From contig LT599022.1 in assembly GCA_900079695.1 (NCBI GenBank), forward strand, positions 2,007,245 through 2,071,244: a stretch of 64,000 bases of DNA, in the 5' to 3' direction. The DNA comes from an uncultured Alphaproteobacteria bacterium. Its GTDB lineage: Bacteria > Pseudomonadota > Alphaproteobacteria > Rhodospirillales > Rhodospirillaceae. Both the position numbers and the translations under genes were made by a program. Numbering within the stretch: position 1 is the first letter of the stretch; each line of letters begins with the position of its first letter. The notes under the pieces are model-generated. The model worked only from the letters and a program-made list of their open reading frames with translations, was not told the DNA's origin and made no database searches. Of the stretch, positions 1 to 7,223 are shown in pieces.

Positions 1-101
1 GTCTCTATATGCAGAGCGGCGTCACCTTCGCCGCGGTGGGGGCGGACATCGCGATTCTCGCCCGCGGCGCGGAGGCCCTCGCCGCCCGTTACAAAGCCTA
101 G
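1..101 (+). CDS. HpcH/HpaI-family aldolase, C-terminal end only
   Basis: Only the last 32 codons lie in the window (in frame from base 3, stop TAG at 99-101). The translated end contains GVTFAAVGADIAILARG, typical of the C-terminus of HpcH/HpaI class II pyruvate aldolases (2-keto-3-deoxy sugar-acid or hydroxy-heptanedioate aldolases), which cleave 2-keto-3-deoxy acids to pyruvate and an aldehyde using a divalent metal. The reductase gene starts 15 bp later, so the two are probably co-transcribed. An aldolase releasing tartronate semialdehyde followed by its reductase is the known logic of glucarate/galactarate breakdown. The exact substrate cannot be read from this fragment. Confidence 0.75.
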   Translation, partial: LYMQSGVTFAAVGADIAILARGAEALAARYKA

Positions 102-116
102 AGGAAAGGAGCAGTC

Positions 117-1004
117 ATGAGCAAAGTCGGTTTCGTCGGTCTCGGCATCATGGGCAGGCCGATGGCCGCGCACGTCATCGCCGCCGGCCACGAGGTCTAT
201 CTGCAGACCCGCTCGGGCGTGCCGGAGGAGCTGATCGCGGCGGGCGGCAAGGCGTGCAAGACCGCGGCCGAGGTGGCGCAGGCCGCCGACGTGATCATCA
301 CCATGGTGCCCGACACCCCGGACGTGGAAGCGGCGCTGTTCGCCCCCGGTGGCGTGGCCGAGGGCCTTTCCCCCGGCAAGATCGTCGTCGACATGAGCTC
401 GATCTCGCCGGTGGCGACCAAGGACTTCGCGGCGCGGATCGAGGCGGCGGGCTGCCGCTATCTCGACGCGCCGGTCTCCGGCGGCGAGGTGGGCGCGAAG
501 GCGGCGACCCTCACGATCATGGTCGGCGGCCCGGAGGACGCCTTCGCCACCGTCAAGCCGCTGTTCGAGCTGATGGGCAAGAACATCACTCTGGTGGGCG
601 GAAACGGCGCGGGGCAGATCACCAAGGTCGCCAACCAGATCATCGTCGCCCTCAACATCGAGGCGGTCGGCGAGGCGCTGCTGCTGGCCGCGAAGGCGGG
701 CGCGGACCCGGCGCGGGTGCGCGAGGCGCTGATGGGCGGCTTCGCCAACTCCAAGGTCCTCGAAGTCCACGGCGAGCGCATGGTCAAGCGCACCTTCGCC
801 CCGGGTTTCCGCATCGCGCTGCACCAGAAGGACCTCAACCTCGCGCTCTCCACCGCCCGGGCGCTCGGCCTCAGCCTCCCCAACACCGCCACCGCGCAGG
901 AGCTGTTCAACGCCTGCGCCGCCCACGGCGGTGCGGGCTGGGACCACTCGGCGATGGTCAAGGCCCTGGAGGCCCTCGCCGACTGCAAGGTCGCCGAGGA
1001 CTGA
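117..1004 (+). CDS. garR: Tartronate semialdehyde reductase-like beta-hydroxyacid dehydrogenase
   Basis: This 295-residue NAD(P)-dependent beta-hydroxyacid dehydrogenase has the family's usual length. The N-terminal Rossmann motif GFVGLGIMGRPMA (residues 5-17), the substrate loop DAPVSGGEVGAK (117-128) and the catalytic-lysine helix GAGQITKVANQ (Lys170) are all present. The start is backed by GGAAAGGAG just upstream. By family it would reduce tartronate semialdehyde to D-glycerate; 3-hydroxyisobutyrate or a tetronate are alternative substrates. The aldolase end upstream favours the garR role, and a glycerate kinase at 17034-18212 could take the product further. The symbol is by similarity and context only. 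Confidence 0.8.
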   Translation: MSKVGFVGLGIMGRPMAAHVIAAGHEVYLQTRSGVPEELIAAGGKACKTAAEVAQAADVIITMVPDTPDVEAALFAPGGVAEGLSPGKIVVDMSSISPVATKDFAARIEAAGCRYLDAPVSGGEVGAKAATLTIMVGGPEDAFATVKPLFELMGKNITLVGGNGAGQITKVANQIIVALNIEAVGEALLLAAKAGADPARVREALMGGFANSKVLEVHGERMVKRTFAPGFRIALHQKDLNLALSTARALGLSLPNTATAQELFNACAAHGGAGWDHSAMVKALEALADCKVAED

Positions 1005-1011
1005 GCCCGTC

Positions 1012-2568
1012 TCAGGCGCGGCGCGACCGGATCCCCCGGAGTTCGGCGAACTCCGGGGCGAGACGGCGGTAGGCTTCCCCGTAGACCGCGAACATCTCGT
1101 CGTAGATCGCGGCGGCGGCGGGATCGGGCTCGACCACCTCGCAGCCGTCGAACACGCCCCCCGCCATCTCGTCGAGGGAGCGGATCAGGCCGACGCCGTA
1201 GGCCGCGAGCATCGCACCACCGAGGGTTTCGGTCTCGCTGACGCGCAACCGCACGATCGGATAGCCGAGCACGTCCGCGAAGATCCGGCACCACAACCGG
1301 CTGCGGCCGATGCCGCCGCCGAGCGATAGGCGGCTGGGCTTCGGCATGTGCGCGAGGGCGATCTCCTGCCCCTGGCGGATCGAGAACGCCACGCCCTCCA
1401 TCACCGCCCGCACCATTTCGGCGTAGCCGGTGGCGAAGCTGAGGCCGAAGAACACGCCGCGCGCGTCGGGATCCCAGATCGGGCACCGCTCGCCGGAGAG
1501 ATACGGGAGGTAGACGACCCCGCCCGCGCCCGGCTCGGCGGTGGCGGCGAGATCGTCCATCAGTTCGAACACCGAGCGCTTCTCGGCCTCGGCCCGAAGC
1601 GACAGCGCCGAACCGAACACGTCGCGGAACCACCGCAGCGAGGCCCCGGCCGCGTTGGTCGCCTGAACCCCGAGCCACTGCCCCTCGACCGCATGGCGGC
1701 AGTTCATCAGCCGGTCGTCGAACGTCGGCGTATCGGTGGAGAAGCACGACCGCCCGCAGGTGCCGATGGCGAGGAAGATGTCGCCGGGCGCGATCGCCCC
1801 CGCGCCCACCGCCGCCGCCACCGTGTCCATCGCCCCCGCCACCACCGGCGTTCCGGGCATCAGTCCGGTGGCGTCGGCGGCAGCGCGGGTCACGCCGCCG
1901 ACCACGTCGCTGGCACGGTAGGGCGTCGGCAGCAGGTCGAACGGCACCCCCGCCGCGTCCGCGAGGCCCGCATCCCACTCGCCGGTCCGGATGTCGGAGA
2001 GCAGGGTGAAGCCCATGCGCGAGGTGTTGATCGAGAACTCGCCGGTCAGATGGCGGATGATGAAGCCGCTCGGCACCAGGAACTTATAGGTATCGGCGAC
2101 GATGTCGCGGCGGTTGCGGAGGAACCACCGCACCGTCGGCAGCGAGAACGTGCCGCGCGCGATGCGATTGCCGGTGACGCGGAAGATCCGCTCCACGCCG
2201 ACGTGTTCGCGCAGCCAGTCCACCTCGTCGGAGGCGCGCTGGTCGAGCTGCAGGATCGCGTTGTACAGCGGCGCTCCGTCGGCGGCGACGGGAATGAAGG
2301 AGTTGGTGCAGCTCACGCCGATCGCCGCGATCTCCTCCGGCGCGACGTAGCCGGAGCGGAAGCAGGCGCGAACGTTGTCCGCCACCGCCCGCCACCACGT
2401 GTTCGGGTCCTCCTCCGCCCAGTCCTCGCGCGGATGCAGCATCGGGTATTCGCGGTAGGCGCTCGCCACCGGGGTGCCGCCGAGGTCGTAGACCGTGCAC
2501 TTCGCCCCGGTGGTGCCGACGTCGATGCCGAGCACCCGTGCGCCCGGCCGGATCTCTTGAGGGTTCAT
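1012..2568 (-). CDS. FGGY-family carbohydrate kinase (xylulokinase-like)
   Basis: The 518-residue protein has the two-domain FGGY layout: N-terminal ATP-binding GIDVGTTGAKCTVYD (about 14-28), LDQRASDEVDWL, the mid-protein GAMDTVAAAVGAGAI and FLAIGTCGRS, and the C-terminal GGGIGRSRLWCRIFADVLG signature. Such enzymes phosphorylate ketoses, sugar alcohols or related polyols in the cytosol. It lies 13 bp downstream of a class II aldolase gene and is the last gene of the TRAP-transporter operon, so it probably phosphorylates the imported sugar or its keto form before aldol cleavage. Xylulose, ribulose, erythrulose and fuculose-like sugars are all possible. Confidence 0.85.
   Translation of the reverse strand: MNPQEIRPGARVLGIDVGTTGAKCTVYDLGGTPVASAYREYPMLHPREDWAEEDPNTWWRAVADNVRACFRSGYVAPEEIAAIGVSCTNSFIPVAADGAPLYNAILQLDQRASDEVDWLREHVGVERIFRVTGNRIARGTFSLPTVRWFLRNRRDIVADTYKFLVPSGFIIRHLTGEFSINTSRMGFTLLSDIRTGEWDAGLADAAGVPFDLLPTPYRASDVVGGVTRAAADATGLMPGTPVVAGAMDTVAAAVGAGAIAPGDIFLAIGTCGRSCFSTDTPTFDDRLMNCRHAVEGQWLGVQATNAAGASLRWFRDVFGSALSLRAEAEKRSVFELMDDLAATAEPGAGGVVYLPYLSGERCPIWDPDARGVFFGLSFATGYAEMVRAVMEGVAFSIRQGQEIALAHMPKPSRLSLGGGIGRSRLWCRIFADVLGYPIVRLRVSETETLGGAMLAAYGVGLIRSLDEMAGGVFDGCEVVEPDPAAAAIYDEMFAVYGEAYRRLAPEFAELRGIRSRRA
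1034..1058. terminator. Strong hairpin between convergent genes
   Basis: An 11-bp perfect inverted repeat (CCCCGGAGTTC / GAACTCCGGGG) with a 3-nt loop lies where the reductase gene and the FGGY kinase gene converge, just inside the kinase 3' end. There is no T-run, so it is only a possible bidirectional transcription stop. Confidence 0.35.
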
Positions 2569-2581
2569 GATGCTCCGCCGA

Positions 2582-3202
2582 TCAGTATTTGCCGACGAGG
2601 TCGCGCTGCTGCGCCTCGGTGAGCGGCCGCCCCCAGCCGCCGAGGGTGAAGTGGAGATGCGCGTTCTCCTCGATCTCCTCGATCAGGTTGAGCGCGGCGG
2701 TGAGGGTTCCGGCGGCGGCGAGCACGCCGTGATTGGCGAGCAGCACGCTGTCGCGGCGGGCGATCACCTCCGCCACCGTCTCGGCCAGTTCGGCCGAACC
2801 GGGGCGGAGATACGGCACCGCGGGCAACCGGCCGACCCGCACCGCGTAGCCCGGCGTATAGACCGGCAGGGCGCAGTCGAGGTCGAGATCGGCGAGGGTC
2901 GCGGCCGCCACCGAATAGGCGCTGTGCACGTGGATCACCGCGTTGACGTCGGCGCGGCGATAGCAGGCGAGGTGCATCCGCCACTCCTTCGAGGGCTGCC
3001 CCATGCCCTCCGCCGCACCCTCGGCGGAGAGGGCGACGACGTCGGCCTCCTCCACGTCGCCGAGGCGAATGCCGGTGGGGGTGATGAGGACCCGGTCGCC
3101 CGAGCGGATGCTGACGTTGCCGCCCGAGCCGCCCACCATTCCCCGCGCGTAGACGCGGTGGCAGATCGCCACGAGATCGGCGATACCGTCGGACCTTTGC
3201 AT
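2582..3202 (-). CDS. Class II aldolase/adducin-family aldolase
   Basis: A 206-residue cytosolic enzyme with the fuculose-1-phosphate aldolase / ribulose-5-phosphate 4-epimerase fold. Visible motifs: GGNVSI, TPTG, PSKEWRMH, the zinc-binding HVHSAYSVAAA and LLANHGVLA. The substrate is probably a ketose 1-phosphate made by the neighbouring FGGY kinase. PSKE and the length also resemble 3-oxo-tetronate-4-phosphate decarboxylases, but the usual DUF1537-type partner kinase is absent. I chose the ATG at 3202 because GGGAG precedes it; an alternative ATG at 3235 overlaps the dctM stop as ATGA but has no clear ribosome site. Confidence 0.8.
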   Translation of the reverse strand: MQRSDGIADLVAICHRVYARGMVGGSGGNVSIRSGDRVLITPTGIRLGDVEEADVVALSAEGAAEGMGQPSKEWRMHLACYRRADVNAVIHVHSAYSVAAATLADLDLDCALPVYTPGYAVRVGRLPAVPYLRPGSAELAETVAEVIARRDSVLLANHGVLAAAGTLTAALNLIEEIEENAHLHFTLGGWGRPLTEAQQRDLVGKY

Positions 3203-3231
3203 GACGGAGACTCCCTTCTGGAAAGCGGCGC

Positions 3232-4509
3232 TCATTTCAACAGCGCCGGCAGCCACACGGTCAGCGCGGGGATGTAGGTGGTCGCCATCAGCAGCGCCGC
3301 GCCGATGGCGAAGAACCAGACGCACCAGCGCAACGTCACTTCGAGCCGCCCCTCGGCGATGTTGTTGCCGAGCAGGGCGCACAGTCCGAGCGGCGGGGTG
3401 AGCAGACCGAGACAGAGGTTGAAGCACATCACCACGCCGAACTGCACCACCGAGAGACCGCAGGCGACCGCGATCGGCAGCAGGATCGGGGTGAAGATCA
3501 CCACCGCGACGTTGGCCTCCATGAACATCCCGACGAACAGCAGGAAGGCGTTGATCAGCAGCAGCAGCAGAAACGGCACGTCGGTGACCGAGAGCAGCCC
3601 GGCGGCGATCGAATCCGGCACCCGCGCCACCGCCAGCACCCAGCTCGACGCCTTCGAGCAGCCGACCACGAACAGCATGATCGTCGAGGTGATGCAGCTG
3701 TCGTAGATCACCCGCATGGTGGTCGCGCGGTCGAGATCGCGATAGACGAACGCGCCGACGACGAAGGCGTAGGCCGCCGAGATCGCCGCCGCCTCGGTGG
3801 GGGTGAAGACGCCGCCGAAGATTCCGCCGAGGATGATCACCGGCATCAGCAGCGCCCAGATTCCCTTGCGGGTCTCGCGCACCAGCCGTTGCGGTTCGAG
3901 CTTCTCGCCGACCGGCAGATCGAGGCGGCGCGCCAGCAGGAACACCAGCAGAAGAATGCCCCCGGCGAGCAGCAGCCCCGGCAGCACCGCCGCCAGGAAC
4001 AGATCGCGGATCGACGCCTGCACGGAATTGCCGTAGACGATCAGGATGATGCTCGGCGGGATCAGCGGCCCGAGGATCGAGGCGCTGGCGGCGATCGCGG
4101 CGGAGAGCTCGGCGGGGTAGCCGTCCTTCTTCATCGCCGGAATGGTGATGCCGCCGATCGCGGTGACGGTCGCGGTGCCCGAGCCCGAGATCGCCGCGAA
4201 GATCGCCGAGGCGCACACCGTGACGATGCCGAGGCTGCCCCGCACCCAGCCGACCGCGGCGCGGGTGAAGTCGAGAATGCGGTCGGTGATGCCGCCGCCG
4301 GTCATCAGGTTGCCCGCGAGCACGAAGAACGGGATCGCAAGCATCGGGAAGGAATCCATCCCGGCGAGAATCTTCTGCGGCAGAATGATCAGGCTGTAGT
4401 GGCCGCCGAAGATCGCCGCGGCGGAGGCGATGCCGATCGCAAAGGCCACCGGCATGCCGAGCAGCACCAGCGCGATCATCACGCCGAGAAGAACGGACCC
4501 GACCAGCAT
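3232..4509 (-). CDS. TRAP transporter large permease (DctM-type)
   Basis: A 425-residue, highly hydrophobic protein of the DctM/SiaM large-subunit family, with about 12 predicted membrane segments. Family landmarks include AIPFFVLAGNLMTGGGIT and AISGSGTATVTAIGGITIPAMKKDGY, the sodium/substrate-binding core. It carries out Na+-dependent uptake with the DctQ-like gene 3 bp upstream and the DctP-like binding protein. A GGAGGG ribosome site precedes the ATG. Within an operon containing a kinase and an aldolase, the cargo is probably a sugar, sugar acid or polyol rather than a C4-dicarboxylate. Confidence 0.9.
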   Translation of the reverse strand: MLVGSVLLGVMIALVLLGMPVAFAIGIASAAAIFGGHYSLIILPQKILAGMDSFPMLAIPFFVLAGNLMTGGGITDRILDFTRAAVGWVRGSLGIVTVCASAIFAAISGSGTATVTAIGGITIPAMKKDGYPAELSAAIAASASILGPLIPPSIILIVYGNSVQASIRDLFLAAVLPGLLLAGGILLLVFLLARRLDLPVGEKLEPQRLVRETRKGIWALLMPVIILGGIFGGVFTPTEAAAISAAYAFVVGAFVYRDLDRATTMRVIYDSCITSTIMLFVVGCSKASSWVLAVARVPDSIAAGLLSVTDVPFLLLLLINAFLLFVGMFMEANVAVVIFTPILLPIAVACGLSVVQFGVVMCFNLCLGLLTPPLGLCALLGNNIAEGRLEVTLRWCVWFFAIGAALLMATTYIPALTVWLPALLK

Positions 4510-4512
4510 CTC

Positions 4513-4989
4513 TCAACCCTCCCCGCGCAACCGGCCGAGCGCCAGCTCGACCGCGAACAGCAGCATGATCGCCGCCGAGATCGGAATGCTCATGTACATC
4601 ACCGACATCGGCAGCCCGAGGCCGGAGGAAATCTGGTTGCCGGTGCGCATCGCGATATCGATGCCGTAGACCAACAGCGCCACCAGAAAGCCGAGGATCA
4701 GCAGGAGGTTGAAGGCCTCCACCGCGCGCCGCACGGCGGGCGGCAAGGCGTTGACCGCAAAGTCGATGCGGATGTGCTGGGCGTTGCGCAGCGCGTTCGC
4801 CGATCCCAGCATCACCACCCAGATGAAGGCGTAGCGGGCGAACTCCTCGGCCCAGATGTTGGCGCTCTGAAAGCCGTAGCGCAGCACCACCTGGTAGCAG
4901 ATCACCACCGTCATCAGGACCAGCAGCAGGGTGACGATGCGGCGGATCAGCGTTTCGACCGCCGCGCAGGCACGATGGAACAGGCGCAT
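4513..4989 (-). CDS. TRAP transporter small permease (DctQ-type)
   Basis: A 158-residue protein with four hydrophobic segments and the DctQ-family core WAEEFARYAFIWVVMLGSA near residue 45. It forms the membrane complex with the large subunit encoded directly downstream; the two genes are separated by 3 bp and the dctM ribosome site overlaps this gene's 3' end, suggesting translational coupling. GGGAGG lies ahead of the ATG. It carries no substrate information by itself. Confidence 0.88.
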   Translation of the reverse strand: MRLFHRACAAVETLIRRIVTLLLVLMTVVICYQVVLRYGFQSANIWAEEFARYAFIWVVMLGSANALRNAQHIRIDFAVNALPPAVRRAVEAFNLLLILGFLVALLVYGIDIAMRTGNQISSGLGLPMSVMYMSIPISAAIMLLFAVELALGRLRGEG

Positions 4990-5077
4990 CGCGACCTCCC
5001 TTCGATATCGGGATTTCCGCCGCCTCGGGCGGAGGGGAAGCGCCGCGCGGAAACCGGTTCCGCGCGGCGGCGGGCGA

Positions 5078-6070
5078 TCACTTCACGGCTTTGATCCGCT
5101 CGACCCACGGCTCCAGCTTGGGGAAGCTCGCCTTCACCACGCCGGAGGTGGCGTCGCGGAAGCCCTGGATCTCGGGATCGACGATCTCGGCGCCCGCGGC
5201 CCGCCACTTGTCGAGGTACGCGCCCTCGCTGCCGTTGATCAGGCTTTCGACGTAGGCGGCGGCCTCGTTGCCCGCCTCGACGATCGCCTTCTGCGCGTCG
5301 GCGGGCAGCTTGTCGAAGAACCCCTTGTCCATCATGAAGACGTCGGCGCTCCAGCGGTGATTGGTGCGGATCAGGAACTTGCAGACGTCGGCGAGGCCGA
5401 AGTTGTAGGAGAGGATCGGCGGGTTCTCCTGCGCCTCCACGGTGCCCTGCTGAATCCCGGTGAGAACCTCGGTCATCGCCATCGGCGTCGGCGTCGCGCC
5501 GAGCGCCTGCCAGGTCTTGACGCTCATGTCGTCGGACGGCACGCGGATCTTGAGGCCCTTCATCTCCTCGACCGAGGCGAACCGCTTGGTCGAGGTGACG
5601 ACGCGCACGCCGCGATAGGACGCGCCGAACAGCTTCATCTTCGCGTCCTTGCCCGCCTCGGCGAGAATCTGCTCGCCGAGTTCGCCGTGCCACACGCGCT
5701 CGAAGTGGGCCTTGTCGCGATAGAGGAACGGCACGAGATCGAGCAACGCGAGCTTGGTGTAGGAGGGGATCGTGCCGAAGCCCTCGATCACCACCTCGTC
5801 GGTTCCCAGCTGGAGCCCTTCGATGATCTCCCGCACGTCGCCGAGCACGCCCGCGCCGTAGACCTCCACCTTCACCTTGCCGCCGGTCTTCCGCTCGACC
5901 AGCTCCTTGAACTTCAGGGCTTCCTGGTGCTTCGGATCGGTTTCCGAATTGATGTGCGCGAGGCGCAGGACGATCGGCTTCTCGGCGGCCAGCGCGGCGT
6001 CGCCCGAACCCCCGCAGCCGAGAGCCGCCAAGGCTCCGACCACGGCTCCCAACCAGTTCAACGTCTTCAT
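5078..6070 (-). CDS. TRAP transporter solute-binding protein (DctP-type)
   Basis: A 330-residue periplasmic receptor of the DctP/TeaA family. The N-terminus is a signal peptide ending around LAALGCGGSGDAALAAEKP; the LGC could be a lipobox, or cleavage may occur after ALAA. The body has the family order: LAHINSETDPKH, GGKVKVEVYGAGVLGD, the conserved LKIRVPSDDMSVKTWQALGATPTPM with the substrate-clamping Arg, and GTVEAQENP. The ATG at 6070 follows GGGAAGGA. It delivers ligand to the DctQM permease, and as the first structural gene after the regulator it sets operon specificity. Confidence 0.9.
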   Translation of the reverse strand: MKTLNWLGAVVGALAALGCGGSGDAALAAEKPIVLRLAHINSETDPKHQEALKFKELVERKTGGKVKVEVYGAGVLGDVREIIEGLQLGTDEVVIEGFGTIPSYTKLALLDLVPFLYRDKAHFERVWHGELGEQILAEAGKDAKMKLFGASYRGVRVVTSTKRFASVEEMKGLKIRVPSDDMSVKTWQALGATPTPMAMTEVLTGIQQGTVEAQENPPILSYNFGLADVCKFLIRTNHRWSADVFMMDKGFFDKLPADAQKAIVEAGNEAAAYVESLINGSEGAYLDKWRAAGAEIVDPEIQGFRDATSGVVKASFPKLEPWVERIKAVK

Positions 6071-6131
6071 GTCGTGCGTTCCTTCCCTTGTTCGCGATCC
6101 GGCGGCGTTCCGCGCGTCGGCGTTCGTGGCG

Positions 6132-6938
6132 TCAGTGGTCGGCGTCGCCTCCGGGGATCGCCACGGGCTCCCCGAGATTGGCCTCGGCCAAGCGGCGCAC
6201 CTGCGCGATGCGTTCGACCGCCGCCGCGTCCACCGCGTAGTCCTCGCAGGCGCGCACCAGATGCGCGGCGACGGCGCGGCGGAATCCCTGTGCATCGCGT
6301 GCCGAAAGGGCGGCGATGATGGCGCGGTGCTCGGTCAGATTCTTGTCGAGGATGTCGCGGGTCAGCGGGGTTTCCGCGTTGCCGAGAAACGCGAAGTAGG
6401 TGAAGCGGTTGGAATCGAGACCGTTGTAGAGGCCGATCAGGGCGCCGTTGTCGCACACCGCCATGTAGCGGCGGTGGAAGCGGGTTTCGGCCTCCACCCA
6501 CGCCTGATAGTCGATGCCGCCGGGACGGCCGATCGCCGCCAGCATGTCGGCCAGCGCGGCGTCGAGATCGGCCACCAGCGCCGGATCCGCGGCCGCGCCG
6601 CGCACGATCTCGGGTGCGAAGAACAGCTCGCTCATCAACCGCACCGCCAGACTCTCGATCAGGTCGTGGGTGGTGAAGCGCCGCACCACCATCGAACGGT
6701 TGGGAAACGCCTCCACCAACCCTTCCGAGATCAGGCGGTTGAGCGCGTCCTTGACCGGCGTGTGGGAAACCCCGAGCGCCTCCGAGAGTTCGCGCACGAT
6801 CAGCTTCCGCCCGGGCAGATACGCGCCGGAAAAGATCGCGGTGCGGATCCGTTCGGTCACGAGGTCCACGAGCGAGGTGCGGACGAATGCGCCGAGATCG
6901 TCCGGAGCGGCGGGCGGCGGAGATGCGGACGGGGGCAT
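6132..6938 (-). CDS. GntR-family (FCD-type) transcriptional regulator
   Basis: The 268-residue protein has an N-terminal winged helix of the FadR/GntR type (about residues 20-90; LVTERIRTAIFSGAYLPGRKL, then LSEALGVSHTPVKDAL and MVVRRFTTHD) followed by an all-helical FCD ligand-binding domain (about 100-240). It is the promoter-proximal gene of the TRAP-kinase-aldolase unit, 61 bp ahead of dctP, so it is likely the operon's substrate-responsive repressor. A perfect 13-bp-arm inverted repeat sits 10 bp upstream of the start and is the natural candidate operator, implying autoregulation. The ligand is unknown. Confidence 0.88.
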   Translation of the reverse strand: MPPSASPPPAAPDDLGAFVRTSLVDLVTERIRTAIFSGAYLPGRKLIVRELSEALGVSHTPVKDALNRLISEGLVEAFPNRSMVVRRFTTHDLIESLAVRLMSELFFAPEIVRGAAADPALVADLDAALADMLAAIGRPGGIDYQAWVEAETRFHRRYMAVCDNGALIGLYNGLDSNRFTYFAFLGNAETPLTRDILDKNLTEHRAIIAALSARDAQGFRRAVAAHLVRACEDYAVDAAAVERIAQVRRLAEANLGEPVAIPGGDADH

Positions 6939-6948
6939 GAGGACCTCG

Positions 6949-6978
6949 AAATTTACCTAAAAATCTTTAGGTAAATTT
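6949..6978. promoter_or_regulatory. Candidate GntR operator, 13-bp perfect inverted repeat
   Basis: Arms AAATTTACCTAAA (6949-6961) and TTTAGGTAAATTT (6966-6978) are perfect complements around a 4-nt centre. This AT-rich palindrome stands out in GC-rich DNA directly upstream of the regulator gene, where an autoregulatory GntR site would be expected. Binding by this protein is an inference. Confidence 0.6.
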
Positions 6979-7223
6979 TTGCCCCGCCGCCGACGCGAAG
7001 TCAAGGCCGCCCCGCCCGAAGGGGTGGACACGCCCGCCTGTTCTATCCTTTGTCATTGAAATCGTTGAATTCATCTCGTCCGGACGGGCCCTCTCCGGGG
7101 CAGCGACGGCGGTGCCGCCGCCGCCGGACCCGCACCGACTCCGGAGCGGCAACCGCCCCGGGTTGCGCCGCCGCGCGCGGCATGAAAGACTTCCCGCTCC
7201 AATCGGTTGCACGGGAGGCGAAA

